From Megalopta genalis (taxonomy: Eukaryota; Arthropoda; Insecta; Hymenoptera; Halictidae): DNA of 64,000 nucleotides. Shown here one piece after another: positions 1 through 13,218 of the stretch; position 1 is the stretch's first letter, and each line of letters begins with the position of its first letter. The position numbers were made by a program, and so were the translations under genes. The notes below the pieces were generated by a model. It made no database searches. It was given only the letters and a program-made list of their open reading frames with translations, and had not been told where the DNA came from. Where the stretch lies: positions 1 to 64,000 of the forward strand of contig NW_027476829.1 in the NCBI RefSeq assembly GCF_051020955.1. Direction: 5' to 3'.

Positions 1-520
1 AATCCATGCGACACAAATTATTTAGCTTCGTATACTTGCGATATATGTGATATAGCTTCAAATGCAGGTTAAACAAACGAGTGATCTTCAAATCCAAGCG
101 TGACACATGATTTAACTTCAAATCAATGGGAAGTAGAAGATTTACCTTCAAATCCATGCGAAACATATGGTTTAGCTTCAAATACTTGTGATATACATTA
201 TTTAGCTTCAGCTGCATGCGAAACAAACGAGTTAGCTTCAAATCCAAGCGTAACACATGATTTAGCTTCAAATCAATGCGAAGTAGAAGGCTTAGCATCA
301 AATCCATGCAACACAAATTATTTAGCTTCTTATACATGCGATAAAAGTGATAATGCTTCAAATGCAGGTGAAACAAACGAGTGAGTTTTAAATTCAAGCG
401 TAACACATGATTTAACTTCAAATCAATGCGAAGTAGAAGATTTACATTCAAATCCATGCGAAACAAATGGTTTAGCTTCAAATACTTGTGATATACATGA
501 TTTAGCTTCAACTGCATGCG

Positions 521-550
521 ATACAAACGAGTTAGCATCAAATCCATACG
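521..550 (+). repeat. Hybrid monomer M10/M2 with a 60-bp deletion
   Basis: The first half reads gatacaaacgagtta as in M10, and the second half continues gcatcaaatcc as in M2, followed directly by M3. One hybrid monomer therefore replaces M10, M1 and M2, an in-register loss of two monomers. The same hybrid is at 16628 and 32408, so it arose before the block was copied. Confidence 0.8.
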
Positions 551-1210
551 ACACAAATTATTTAGCTTCGTATACTTGCGATATAAGTGATGTAGCTTCA
601 AACGCAGGTGAAACAAACGAGTGATCTTCAAATCCAAGCGTAACACATGATTTAACTTCAAATCAATGGGAAGTAGAAGATTTACCTTCAAATCCATGCG
701 AAACAAATGGTTTAGCTTCAAATACTTGTGATATACATGATTTAGCTTCAGCTGCATGCGAAACAAACGAGTTAGCCTCAAATCCAAGCGAAACACATGA
801 TTTAGCTTCAAATCAATGCGAAGTAGAAGGCTTAGCATCAAATCCATGCAACACAAATTATTTAGATTCTTATACTTGCGATATAAGTGATAAAGCTTCA
901 AATGCAGGTGAAACAAACGAGTGATCTGCAAATCCAAGCGTAACACTTGATTTAACTTCAAATCAATGGGAAGTAGAAGATTTACCTTCAAATCCATGCG
1001 AAACAAATGGTTTAGCTTCAAATACTTGTGATATACATGATTTAGCTTCAACTGCATGCGAAACTGACGAGTTAGCTTCAAATCCAAGCGAAATACATGA
1101 TTTAGCTTCAAATCAATGCGAAGTAGAAGGCTTAGCATCAAATCCATGCAACACAAATTATTTAGCTTCTTATACTTGCGATATATGTGATAAAGCTCCA
1201 AATGCAAACG

Positions 1211-1218
1211 AAAAAAAA
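1211..1218 (+). repeat. Run of eight A, frameshifting indel in M5
   Basis: M5 normally reads gcgaaacaaacgag; here it is aacg followed by eight A and cgag, a net gain of one base. The change is shared at 2709, 17318, 18816, 33098 and 34596, so it is inherited and not a lone sequencing error. It ends the long minus-strand frames that begin near 17314 and 33094. Confidence 0.82.
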
Positions 1219-1439
1219 CGAGTGAGCTTTAAATCGAAGCATAACACATGATTTAACTTCAAATCAATGCGAAGTAGAAGATTTACCTTCAAATCCATGC
1301 GAAACATATGGTTTAGCTTCAACTACTTGTGATATACATGATTTAGCTTCAGCTGCATGCTAAACAAACGAGTTAGACTCAAATCCAAGCGAAATACATG
1401 ATTTAGCTTCAAATCAATGCGAAATAGAAGGCTTAGCAT

Positions 1440-1446
1440 AAAAAAA
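1440..1446 (+). repeat. Run of seven A replacing part of M2
   Basis: M2 normally reads agcatcaaatccatgcg; here it is agcat followed by seven A and tgcg, a net loss of two bases. The same form occurs near 2938, 4734, 17547, 19045, 20842, 33327, 34825 and 36622, which makes it a good marker for the three copies per X block. Confidence 0.82.
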
Positions 1447-1542
1447 TGCGACACAAATTATTTAGCTTCGTATACTTGCGATATAAGTGATATAGCTTCA
1501 AATGCAGGTGAAACAAACGAGTGATCTTCAAATCCAAGCGTA

Positions 1543-2028
1543 ACACATGATTTAACTTCAAATCAATGGGAAGTAGCAGATTTACCTTCAAATCAAAACG
1601 AAACAAATGGTTTAGCTTCATATACTTGTGATATACATGATTTAGCTTCAGCTGCATGCGAAACAAACGAGTTAGCTTCATTCCAAGCGAAACACATGAT
1701 TTAGCTTCAAATCAATGCGAAGTAGAAGGGTTAGCATCAAATCCATGCAACACAAATTATTTAGCTTCTTATACTTGCGATATAAGTAATAAAGCTTCAA
1801 ATGCATGCGAAACAAACGAGTTAGCTTCAAATCCAAGCGATACACATGATTTAACTTCAAATCAATGGGAAGTAGCAGATTTACCTTCAAATCAAAACGA
1901 AACAAATGGTTTAGCTTCATATACTTGTGATATACATGATTTAGCTTCAGCTGCATGCGAAACAAACGAGTTAGCTTCATTCCAAGCGAAACACATGATT
2001 TAGCTTCAAATCAATGCGAAGTAGAAGG
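1543..2028. repeat. 299-bp local tandem duplication with a one-base frame change
   Basis: Positions 1543-1729 match 1842-2028. Both halves carry caaaacg (in place of ccatgcg), gcttcatatac, and cttcattcc in place of cttcaaatcc. The last change removes one base, so the period is 299 rather than 300 and both the plus and minus open frames shift at this point. Copies occur 1,498 bp later and in the other X blocks. Confidence 0.83.
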
Positions 2029-4786
2029 CTTAGCATCAAATCCATGCAACACAAATTATTTAGCTTCTTACACTTGCGATATAAGTGATAAAGCTTCAAA
2101 TGAAGGCGAAACAAACGAGTGAGCTTTAAATCCAAGCGTAACACATGATTTAACTTCAAATCAATGCGAAGTAGAAGATTTACATTCAAATCCATGCGAA
2201 ACAAATGGCTTAGCTTCAACTACTTGTGATATACATGATTTAGCTTCAACTGCATGCGAAACAAACGAGTTAGCTTCAAATCCAAGCGAAACACATGATT
2301 TAGCTTCAAATCAATGCGAAATAGAAGGCTTAGCATCAAATCCATGCGACACAAATTATTTAGCTTCGTATACTTGCGATGTAAGTGATATAGCTTCAAA
2401 TGCAGGTGAAACAAACGAGTGATCTTCAAATCCAAGCGTAACACTTGATTTAACTTCAAATCAATGGGAAGTAGAAGATTTACCTTGAAATCCATGCGAA
2501 ACAAATGGTTTAGCTTCAAATACTTGTGATATACATGATTTAGCTTCAGCTGCATGCGAAACAAACGAGTTAGCTTCAAATCCAAGCGAAATACATGATT
2601 TAGCTTCAAATCAATGCGAAGTAGAAGGCTTAGCATCAAATCCATGCAACACAAATTATTTAGCTTCTTATACTTGCGATATATGTGATAAAGCTCCAAA
2701 TGCAAACGAAAAAAAACGAGTGAGCTTTAAATCGAAGCATAACACATGATTTAACTTCAAATCAATGCGAAGTAGAAGATTTACCTTCAAATCCATGCGA
2801 AACATATGGTTTAGCTTCAACTACTTGTGATATACATGATTTAGCTTCAGCTGCATGCTAAACAAACGAGTTAGACTCAAATCCAAGCGAAATACATGAT
2901 TTAGCTTCAAATCAATGCGAAATAGAAGGCTTAGCATAAAAAAATGCGACACAAATTATTTAGCTTCGTATACTTGCGATATAAGTGATATAGCTTCAAA
3001 TGCAGGTGAAACAAACGAGTGATCTTCAAATCCAAGCGTAACACATGATTTAACTTCAAATCAATGGGAAGTAGCAGATTTACCTTCAAATCAAAACGAA
3101 ACAAATGGTTTAGCTTCATATACTTGTGATATACATGATTTAGCTTCAGCTGCATGCGAAACAAACGAGTTAGCTTCATTCCAAGCGAAACACATGATTT
3201 AGCTTCAAATCAATGCGAAGTAGAAGGGTTAGCATCAAATCCATGCAACACAAATTATTTAGCTTCTTATACTTGCGATATAAGTAATAAAGCTTCAAAT
3301 GCATGCGAAACAAACGAGTTAGCTTCAAATCCAAGCGATACACATGATTTAACTTCAAATCAATGGGAAGTAGCAGATTTACCTTCAAATCAAAACGAAA
3401 CAAATGGTTTAGCTTCATATACTTGTGATATACATGATTTAGCTTCAGCTGCATGCGAAACAAACGAGTTAGCTTCATTCCAAGCGAAACACATGATTTA
3501 GCTTCAAATCAATGCGAAGTAGAAGGCTTAGCATCAAATCCATGCAACACAAATTATTTAGCTTCTTACACTTGCGATATAAGTGATAAAGCTTCAAATG
3601 AAGGCGAAACAAACGAGTGAGCTTTAAATCCAAGCGTAACACATGATTTAACTTCAAATCAATGCGAAGTAGAAGATTTACATTCAAATCCATGCGAAAC
3701 AAATGGCTTAGCTTCAACTACTTGTGATATACATGATTTAGCTTCAACTGCATGCGAAACAAACGAGTTAGCTTCAAATCCAAGCGAAACACATGATTTA
3801 GCTTCAAATCAATGCGAAATAGAAGGCTTAGCATCAAATCCATGCGACACAAATTATTTAGCTTCGTATACTTGCGATGTAAGTGATATAGCTTCAAATG
3901 CAGGTGAAACAAACGAGTGATCTTCAAATCCAAGCGTAACACTTGATTTAACTTCAAATCAATGGGAAGTAGAAGATTTACCTTGAAATCCATGCGAAAC
4001 AAATGGTTTAGCTTCAAATACTTGTGATATACATGATTTAGCTTCAGCTGCATGCGAAACAAACGAGTTAGCTTCAAATCCAAGCGAAACATATGATTTA
4101 GCCTCAAATCAATGCGAAGTAGAAGATTTACCTTCAAATCCATGCGAAACAAATGGCTTAGCTTCAAATACTTGTGATATACATGATTTAGCTTCAATTG
4201 CATGCGAAACAAACGAGTTAGCTTCAAATCCAAGCGAAACACATGATTTAGCTTCAAATCAATGCGAAGTAGAAGATTTACATTCAAATCCGTGCGACAC
4301 AAATGGTTTAGCTTCAAATTCTTGTGATATACATGATTTAGCTTCAGCTGCATGCGATACAAACGAGTTAGCTTCAAATCCAAGCGAAACACATGATTTA
4401 GCTTCAAATCAATGCGAAGTAGAAGGCTTAGCATCAAATCCATGCAACACAAATTATTTAGCTTCTTATACTTGCGATAAAAGTGATAAAGCTTCAAATG
4501 CAGGTGAAACAAACGAGTGAGCTTTAAATCCAAGCGTAACACATGATTTAACTTCAAATCAATGCGAAGTAGAAGATTTACCTTCAAATCCATGCGAAAC
4601 AAATGGTTTAGCTTCAAATACTTGTGATATACATGATTTAGCTTCAGCTGCATGCTAAACAAACGAGTTAGACTCAAATCCAAGCGAAATACATGATTTA
4701 GCTTCAAATCAATGCGAAATAGAAGGCTTAGCATAAAAAAATGCGACACAAATTATTTAGCTTCGTATACTTGCGATATAAGTGAC

Positions 4787-5945
4787 ATAGCTTCAAATGC
4801 AGGTGAAACAAACGAGTGATCTTCAAATCCAAGCGTAACACTTGATTTAACTTCAAATCAATGGGAAGTAGAAGATTTACCTTCAAATCCATGCGAAACA
4901 AATGGTTTAGCTTCAAATACTTGTGATATACATGATTTAGCTTCAGCTGCATGCGAAACAAACGAGTTAGCTTCAAATCCAAGCGAAATACATGATTTAG
5001 CTTCAAATCAATGAGAAGTAGAAGGCTTAGCATCAAATCCATTCAACACAAATTCTTTAGCTTCGTATACTTGCGATATAAGTGATATAGCTTCAAATGC
5101 AGGTGAAACAAACGAGTGATCTTCAAATCCAAGCGTAACACATGATTTAACTTCAAATCAAAGGGAAGTAGCAGATTTACGTTCAAATCCATGCGAAACA
5201 AATGGTTTAGCTACAAATACTTGTGATATACATGATTTAGCTTCAACTGCATGCGAAACAAACGAGTTAGCCTCAAATCCAAGCGAAACACATGATTTAG
5301 CTTCAAATGAATGCGAAGTAGAAGATTTACCTTCAAATCCATGCGAATCGAATGGTTTAGCTTCAAATACTTGTGATATACATGATTTAGCTTCAGCTGC
5401 ATGCGAAACAAACGAGTAAGCCTCAAATCCAAGCGAAACACATAATTTAGCTTCAAGTCACTGCGAAATAGGAGGCTTAGCATCAAATCCATGCAACACA
5501 AATTATTTAGCTTCTTGTACTTGCGATATAAGTGATAACGCTTCAAATGCTGGTGAAACTAACGAGTGATCTTCAAATCCAAGCGTAACACTTGATTTAA
5601 CTTCAAATCAATAGGAAGTAGAAGATTTACCTTCAAATTCATGCGAAAGAAATAGTTTAGCTTCAAATCAATGGGAAGTAGAAGATTTACCTTCAAATCC
5701 ATGCGAAAGAAATGGTTTAGCTTCAAATACTTGTGATATACATGATTTAGCTTCAACTGCATGCGAAACAAACGAGTTAGCTTCAAATCCAAGCGAAACA
5801 CATGATTTAGCTTCAAATCAATGCGAAGTAGAAGGCTTAGCATCAAATCCATGCGACACAAATTATTTAGCATCGTATACTTGCGATATAAGTGATATAG
5901 CTTCAAATGCAGGTGACACAAACGAGTGATCTTCAAATCCAAGCG
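4787..5945. repeat. Block Y, copy 1, joined directly to the end of X
   Basis: It matches 13219-14377 at offset 8,432. On the left, position 4786 (gacatag) agrees with X and not with Y, and 4842 agrees with Y and not with X, so the exchange point lies between 4787 and 4841. On the right, 5946 is the first difference (aagcgcaac against aagcgtaac). Y carries a short version of the Q marker (ttcttgtac near 5513) and the unusual gcgaatcgaatgg at about 5343. In the two other copies Y lies upstream of X, so its position after X here marks a rearrangement. Confidence 0.87.
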
Positions 5946-6891
5946 CAACACATGATTTAACTTCAAATCAATGGGAAGTAGAAGATTTACCTTCAAATCC
6001 ATGCGAAACAAATGGTTTAGCTTCAAATACTTGTGATATACGTGATTTAGGTTCAGCTGCATGCGAAACAAACGAGTTAGCCTCAAATCCAAGCGAAACA
6101 CATGATTTAGCTTCAAATCAATGCGAAGTAGAAGGCTTAGCATCAAATCCATGCAACACAAATTATTTAGCTTCTTATACTTGCGATATAAGTGATAGAG
6201 CTTCAAATGCAGGTGAAACAAACGAGTGATCTTCAAATCCAAGCGTAACATATGATTTAACTTCAAATCAATGGGAAGTAGAAGATTTACCTTCAAATCC
6301 ATGCGAAACAAATGGTTTAGCTTCAAATACTTGTGATATACATGATTTAGCTTCAGCTGCATGCGAAACAAATGAGTTAGCCTCAAATCCAAGCGAAACA
6401 CATGATTTAGTATTCAAATCAATGCGAAGTTGAAGGCTTAGCATCAAAACCATGCACCACAAATTATTTAGCTTCTTATACTTGCGATATAAGTGATAAA
6501 GCTTCAAATGCAGGTGAAACAAACGAGTGATCTTCAAATCCAAGCGTAACACTTGATTTAACTTCAAATCAATGGGAAGTAGAAGATTTACCTTCAAATC
6601 CATGCGAAACAAACGGTTTATCTTCAAATACTTGTGATATACATGATTTAGCTTCAGCTGCATGCGAAACAAACGAGTTAGCTTCAAATCCAAGCGAAAT
6701 ACATGATTTAGCTTCAAATCAATGCGAAGTAGAAGGCTTAGCATCAATTCCATTCAACACAAATTATTTAGCTTCATATACTTGCGATATAAGTGATAAA
6801 GCTTCAAATGCATTCGAAACAAGCGAGTGATCTTCAAATCCAAGCGTAACACATGATTTAGCTTCAAATGAATGCGAAATAGAAGGCTTAG

Positions 6892-7430
6892 CATCAAATC
6901 CATGCGAAACAAATGGTTTAGCTTCAAATACTTGTGATATACATGATTTAGTTTCATCTGCATGCGAAACTAACGAGTTAGCTTCAAATCCAAGCGAAAG
7001 ACATGATTTAGCTTCAAATCAATGCGAAGTAGAAGGCTTAGCATCAAATCCATGCAACACAAATTATTTAGCTTCTTATACTTGCGATATATGTGATAAA
7101 GCTCCAAATGCAAGCGAAACAAACGAGTGAGTTTTAAATCCAAGCATAACACATGATTTAACTTCAAATCAATGCGAAGTAGAAGATTTACCTTCAAATC
7201 CATGCGAAACAAATGGTTTAGCTACAAATACTTGTGATATACATGATTTAGCTTCAGCTGCATGCGAAACAAACGAGTAAGCCTCAAATCCAAGCGAAAC
7301 ACATAATTTAGCTTCAAGTCAATGCGAAATAGGAGGCTTAGCATCAAATCCATGCAACACAAATTATTTAGCTTCTTGTACTTGCGATATAAGTGATAAC
7401 GCTTCAAATGCTGGTGAAACTAACGAGTGA
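6892..7430. repeat. Module Q, copy 1
   Basis: Q starts with a direct M2-to-M8 join (gcatcaaatcc then atgcgaaacaaatgg), which means M3 to M7 (150 bp) were lost. It continues with gtttcatctgc and gaaactaacgag, then gctacaaatac, gagtaagcctc, taggaggc, ttcttgtac, gataacgc and gctggtgaaac. These rare variants are linked in one 539-bp unit. This copy has gagtgagtttta where the others have gagtgagcttta. Confidence 0.85.
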
Positions 7431-8600
7431 TCTTCAAATCCAAGCGCAACACTTGATTTAATTTCAAATCAATGGGAAGTAGAAGATTTACCTTCAAATC
7501 CATGCGAAAGAAATGGTTTAGCTTCAAATCAATGGGAAGTAGAAGATTTACGTTCAAATCCATGCGAAACAAATGGTTTAGCTTCAAATAATTGTGATAT
7601 ACATGATTTAGCTTCAGCTGCATGGGAAACAAAGGAGTTAGCTTCAAATCCAAGCGAAACACATGATTTAGCTTCAAATGAATGCGAAATCGAAGGCTTA
7701 GCATCAAATCCATGCGACACAAATTATTTAGCTTCGTATACTTGCGATATATGTGATATAGCTTCAAATGCAGGTGAAACAAACGAGTGATCTTCAAATC
7801 CAAGCGTAACACATGATTTAACTTCAAATCAATGGGAAGTAGAAGATTTACCTTCAAATCCATGCGAAACAAATGGTTTAGCTTCAAATACTTGTGATAT
7901 ACATGATTTAGCTTCAACTCCATGCGAAACAAACGAGTTAGCTTCAAATCCAAGCGAAGCACATGATTAACTTCAAATCAATGCGAAGTAGAAGACTTAG
8001 CATCAAATCCATGCAACACAAATTATTTAGCTTCTTATACTTGCGATATAAGTGATATAGCTTCAAATGCATGTGAAACAAACGAGTGATCTTCAAATCC
8101 AAGCGTAACACATGATTTAACTTCAAATCAATGGGAAGAAGAAGATTTACCTTCAAATCCATGCGAAACAAATGGCTTAGCTTCAAATACTTGTGATATA
8201 CATGATTTAGCTTCAACTGCATGCGAAACAAACGAGTTAGCTTCAAATCCAAGCGAAACACATGATTTAGCTTCAAATCAATGCGAAGTAGAAGGCTTAG
8301 CATCAAATCCAAGCGACACAAATTATTTAGCTCCGTATACTTGCGATATAAGTGATATAGCTTCAAATGCAGGTGACACAAACGAGTGATCTTCAAATCC
8401 AAGCGTAACACATGATTTAACTTCAAATCAATGGGAAGTAGAAGATTTACCTTCAAATCCATGCGAAACAAATGGTTTAGCTTCAAATACTTGTGATATA
8501 CATGATTTAGCTTCAGCTGCATGCGAAACAAACGAGTTAGCCTCAAATCCAAGCGAAACACATGATTTAGCTTCAAATGAATGCGAAATAGAAGGCTTAG

Positions 8601-9139
8601 CATCAAATCCATGCGAAACAAATGGTTTAGCTTCAAATACTTGTGATATACATGATTTAGTTTCATCTGCATGCGAAACTAACGAGTTAGCTTCAAATCC
8701 AAGCGAAAGACATGATTTAGCTTCAAATCAATGCGAAGTAGAAGGCTTAGCATCGAATCCATGCAACACAAATTATTTAGCTTCTTATACTTGCGATATA
8801 TGTGATAAAGCTCCAAATGCAAGCGAAACAAACGAGTGAGCTTTAAATCCAAGCATAACACATGATTTAACTTCAAATCAATGCGAAGTAGAAGATTTAC
8901 CTTCAAATCAATGCGAAACAAATGGTTTAGCTACAAATACTTGTGATATACATGATTTAGCTTCAGCTGCATGCGAAACAAACGAGTAAGCCTCAAATCC
9001 AAGCGAAACACATAATTTAGCTTCAAGTCAATGCGAAATAGGAGGCTTAGCATCAAATCCATGCAACACAAATTATTTAGCTTCTTGTACTTGCGATATA
9101 AGTGATAACGCTTCAAATGCTGGTGAAACTAACGAGTGA
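8601..9139. repeat. Module Q, copy 2
   Basis: It matches copy 1 at offset 1,709. The offset is one less than 57 monomers because of the one-base loss near 7968. A private change is gcatcgaatcc near 8754. Confidence 0.85.
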
Positions 9140-11212
9140 TCTTCAAATCCAAGCGTAACACTTCATTTAATTTCAAATCAATGGGAAGTAGAAGATTTAC
9201 CTTCAAATCCATGCGAAAGAAATGGTTTAGCTTCAAATCAATGAGAAGTAGAAGATTTACCTTCAAATCCATGCGAAAGAAATGGTTTAGCTTCAAATAC
9301 TTGTGATATGCATGATTTAGCTTCAACTGCATGCGAAACAAACGAGTTAGCTTCAAATCCAGGCGAAACACATGATTGAGCTTCAAATCAATGCAAAAAA
9401 TATAAGGCTTAGCATCAAATCCATGCGACACAAATTATTTAGCTTCGTATACTTGCGATATATGTGATATAGCTTCAAATGCAGGTGAAACAAACGAGTG
9501 ATCTTCAAATCCAAGCGTAACACATGATTTAACTTCAAATCAAAGGGTAGTAGCAGATTTACGTTCAAATCCATGCGAAACAAATGGTTTAGCTTCAAAT
9601 AATTGTGATATACATGATTTAGCTTCAGCTGCATGGGAAACAAAGGAGTTAGCTTCAAATCCAAGCGAAACACATGATTTAGCTTCAAATGAATGCGAAA
9701 TCGAAGGCTTAGCATCAAATCCATGCGACACAAATTATTTAGCTACGTATACTTGCGATATATGTGATATAGCTTCAAATGCAGGTGAAACAAACGAGTG
9801 ATCTTCAAATCCAAGCGTAACACATGATTTAACTTCAAATCAATGGGAAGTAGAAGATTTACCTTCAAATCCATGCGAAACAAATGGTTTAGCTTCAAAT
9901 ACTTGTGATATACATGATTTAGCTTCAACTCCATGCGAAACAAACGAGATAGCTTCAAATCCAAGCGAAACACATGATTTAGCTTCAAATGAATGCGAAA
10001 TCGAAGGCTTAGCATCAAATCCATGCGACACAAATTATTTAGCTACGTATACTTGCGATATATGTGATATAGCTTCAAATGCAGGTGAAACAAACGAGTG
10101 ATCTTCAAATCCAAGCGTAACACATGATTTAACTTCAAATCAATGGGAAGTAGAAGATTTACTTTCAAATCCATGCGAAACAAATGGTTTAGCTTCAAAT
10201 ACTTGTGATATACATGATTTAGCTTCAGCTGCATGCGAAACAAACGAGTTAGCCTCAAATCCAAGCGAAACACATGATTTAGCTTCAAATCAATGCGAAG
10301 TAGAAGGCTTAGCATCAAATCCATGCAACACAAATTATTTAGCTTCTTATACTTGCGATATAAGTGATAGAGCTTCAAATGCAGGTGAAACAAACGAGTG
10401 ATCTTCAAATCCAAGCGTAACACATGATTTAACTTCAAATCAATGCGAAGTAGAAGATTTACCTTCAAATCCATGCGAAACAAATGGTTTAGCTTCAAAT
10501 ACTTGTGATATACATGATTTAGATTCAACTGCATGCGAAACAAACGAGTTAGCTTCAAATCCAAGCGAAACACATGATTTAGCTTCAAATCAATGCGAAA
10601 TAGAAGGCTTAGCATTAAATCCATGCGACACAAATTATTTAGCTTCGTATACTTGCGATATAAGTGATATAGCTTCAAATGCAGGTGAAACAAACGAGTG
10701 ATCTTCAAATCCAAGCGTAACACATGATTTAACTTCAAATCAATGGGAAGTAGTAGATTTACCTTCAAATCCATGCGAAACAAGTGGCTTAGCTTCAAAT
10801 ACTTGTGATATACATGATTTAGCATCAACTGCATGCGAAACAAACGAGTTAGCTTCAAATCCAAGCGAAGCACATGATTTAGCTTCAAACCAATGCGAAG
10901 TAGAAGGCTTAGCATCAAATCCATGCGACACAAATTATTTAGCTTCGTATACTTGCGATATAAGTGATATAGCTTCAAATGCAGGTGAAACAGACGAGTG
11001 ATCTTCAAATCCAAGCGTAACACATGATTTAACTTCAAATCAATGGGAAGTAGAAGATTTACCTTCAAATCCATGCGAAACAAATGGCTTAGCTTCAAAT
11101 ACTTGTGATATACATGATTTAGCTTCAACTGCATGAGAAACAAACGAGTTAGCTTCAAATCCAAGCGAAACACATGATTTAGCTTCAAATCAATGCGAAG
11201 TAGAAGGCTTAG

Positions 11213-11751
11213 CATCAAATCCATGCGAAACAAATGGTTTAGCTTCAAATACTTGTGATATACATGATTTAGTTTCATCTGCATGCGAAACTAACGAGTT
11301 AGCTTCAAATCCAAGCGAAAGACATGATTTAGCTTCAAATCAATGCGAAGTAGAAGGCTTAGCATCAAATCCATGCAACACAAATTATTTAGCTTCTTAT
11401 ACTTGCGATATATGTGATAAAGCTCCAAATGCAAGCGAAACAAACGAGTGAGCTTTAAATCCAAGCATAACACATGATTTAACTTCAAATCAATGCGAAG
11501 TAGAAGATTTACCTTCAAATCCATGCGAAACAAATGGTTTAGCTACAAATACTTGTGATATACATGATTTAGCTTCAGCTGCATGCGAAACAAACGAGTA
11601 AGCCTCAAATCCAAGCGAAACACATAATTTAGCTTGAAGTCAATGCGAAATAGGAGGCTTAGCATCAAATCCATGCAACACAAATTATTTAGCTTCTTGT
11701 ACTTGCGATATAAGTGATAACGCTTCAAATGCTGGTGAAACTAACGAGTGA
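11213..11751. repeat. Module Q, copy 3
   Basis: It matches copy 2 at offset 2,612, which is 87 monomers plus the two-base gain near 9395. A private change is gcttgaagtc near 11635. Confidence 0.85.
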
Positions 11752-12562
11752 TCTTCAAATCCAAGCGTAACACTTGATTTAACTTCAAATCAATGGGAAG
11801 TAGAAGATTTACCTTCAAATCCATGCGAAAGAAATGGTTTAGCTTCAAATACTTGTGATATACATGATTTAGATTCAACTGCATGCGAAAGAAACGAGTT
11901 AGCTTCTAATCCAAGCGAAACACATGATTTAGCTTCAAATCAATGCGAAATAGAAGGCTTAGCATCAAATCCATGCGACACAAATTATTTAGCTTCGTAT
12001 ACTTGCGATATAAGTGATATAGTTTCAAATGCAGGTGAAACAAACGAGTGATCTTCAAATCCAAGCGTAACACATGATTTAACTTCAAATCAATGGGAAG
12101 TAGAAGATTTACCTTCAAATCCATGCGAAACAAATGGTTTAGCTTCAAATACTTGTGATATACATGATTTAGCTTCAGCTGCATGCGAAACAAACGAGTT
12201 AGCCTCAAATCCAAGCGAAACACATGATTTAGCTTCAAATCAATGCGAAGTAGAAGGCTTAGCATCAAATCCATGCAACACAAATTATTTAGCTTCTTAT
12301 ACTTGCGATATATGTGATAAAGCTTCAAATGCAGGTGAAACAAACGAGTGATCTTCAAATCCAAGCGTAACACTTGATTTAACTTCAAATCAATGGGAAG
12401 TAGAAGATTTACCTTCAAATCCATGCGAAACAAATGGTTTAGCTTCAAATACTTGTGATATACATGATTTAGATTCAACTGCATGCGAAACAAACGAGTT
12501 AGCTTCAAATCCAAGCGAAACACATGATTTAGCTTCAAATCAATGCGAAATAGAAGGCTTAG

Positions 12563-13101
12563 CATCAAATCCATGCGAAACAAATGGTTTAGCTTCAAAT
12601 ACTTGTGATATACATGATTTAGTTTCATCTGCATGCGAAACTAACGAGTTAGCTTCAAATCCAAGCGAAAGACATGATTTAGCTTCAAATCAATGCGAAG
12701 TAGATGGCTTAGCATCAAATCCATGCAACACAAATCATTTAGCTTCTTATACTTGCGATATATGTGATAAAGCTCCAAATGCAAGCGAAACAAACGAGTG
12801 AGCTTTAAATCCAAGCATAACACATGATTTAACTTCAAATCAATGCGAAGTAGAAGATTTACCTTCAAATCCATGCGAAACAAATGGTTTAGATACAAAT
12901 ACTTGTGATATACATGATTTAGCTTCAGCTGCATGCGAAACAAACGAGTAAGCCTCAAATCCAAGCGAAACACATAATTTAGCTTCAAGTCAATGCGAAA
13001 TAGGAGGCTTAGCATCAAATCCATGCAACACAAATTATTTAGCTTCTTGTACTTGCGATATAAGTGATAACGCTTCAAATGCTGGTGAAACTAACGAGTG
13101 A
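12563..13101. repeat. Module Q, copy 4
   Basis: It matches copy 3 at offset 1,350. Private changes are tagatggc near 12702, caaatcattt near 12731 and tttagatacaaat near 12890; these are shared only with copy 5. Confidence 0.85.
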
Positions 13102-13218
13102 TCTTCAAATCCAAGCGTAACACTTGATTTAACTTCAAATCAATAGGAAGTAGAAGATTTACCATCAAATCCATGCGACACAAATTATTTAGCTTCGTAT
13201 ACTTGCGATATAAGTGAT

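Larger units (their letters stand above)
1067..4089. repeat. 1,498-bp tandem duplication inside X, copy 1
   Basis: Positions 1067-2591 match 2565-4089. The left limit is set by ctgacgag at 1064 against caaacgag at 2562, the right limit by gaaatac at 2589 against gaaacat at 4087. The period of 1,498 is five 300-bp units less two bases, the net of several small shared indels. The same pair is found in the other X copies, so it is older than the large duplications. Confidence 0.88.
1..4841. repeat. Block X, copy 1
   Basis: The sequence matches 16108-20948 at a constant offset of 16,107, and 31888-36728 at a further 15,780. The first difference on the right is at 4842 (cttgat here, catgat in the other copies). 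All internal landmarks agree: the A-runs at 1211 and 1440, the fused monomer at 521, the cttcattcc change near 1679 and the internal 1,498-bp duplication. I saw no difference from copy 2 in the parts I compared. The left end lies outside the window. Confidence 0.9.
4842..12438. repeat. HOR mosaic with repeated Q modules
   Basis: No gene is seen here. The stretch has many B-type units with gcgacac and caatggg, broken by module Q at 6892, 8601 and 11213. It has three private indels: a one-base gain at about 6410 (ttagtattcaaat), a one-base loss at about 7968 (catgattaac), and a two-base gain near 9395 (gcaaaaaatataaggc). Each shifts the open frames. Repeated M7-M8 pairs with gcgaaagaaatgg occur near 5640, 7500 and 9200. 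M9 near 7918, 9928 and elsewhere ends actccatgcg instead of actgcatgcg, losing the SphI site. Confidence 0.85.

Noticed and set aside
1787..1792. Polyadenylation signal aataaa in agtaataaagc (also near 3285, 17895, 21941, 33675, 49880)
   Set aside because: It is a one-base variant of M4 copied with the repeat; there is no transcript or gene end to support it.
7529..10031. Short minus-strand frames with FEAKSCVS-type repeats (63 codons each, for example 7529-7720, 9540-9731, 9840-10031)
   Set aside because: These are a third reading of the same repeat; the frame closes wherever the minus strand reads tga, and they appear only where local substitutions remove it.
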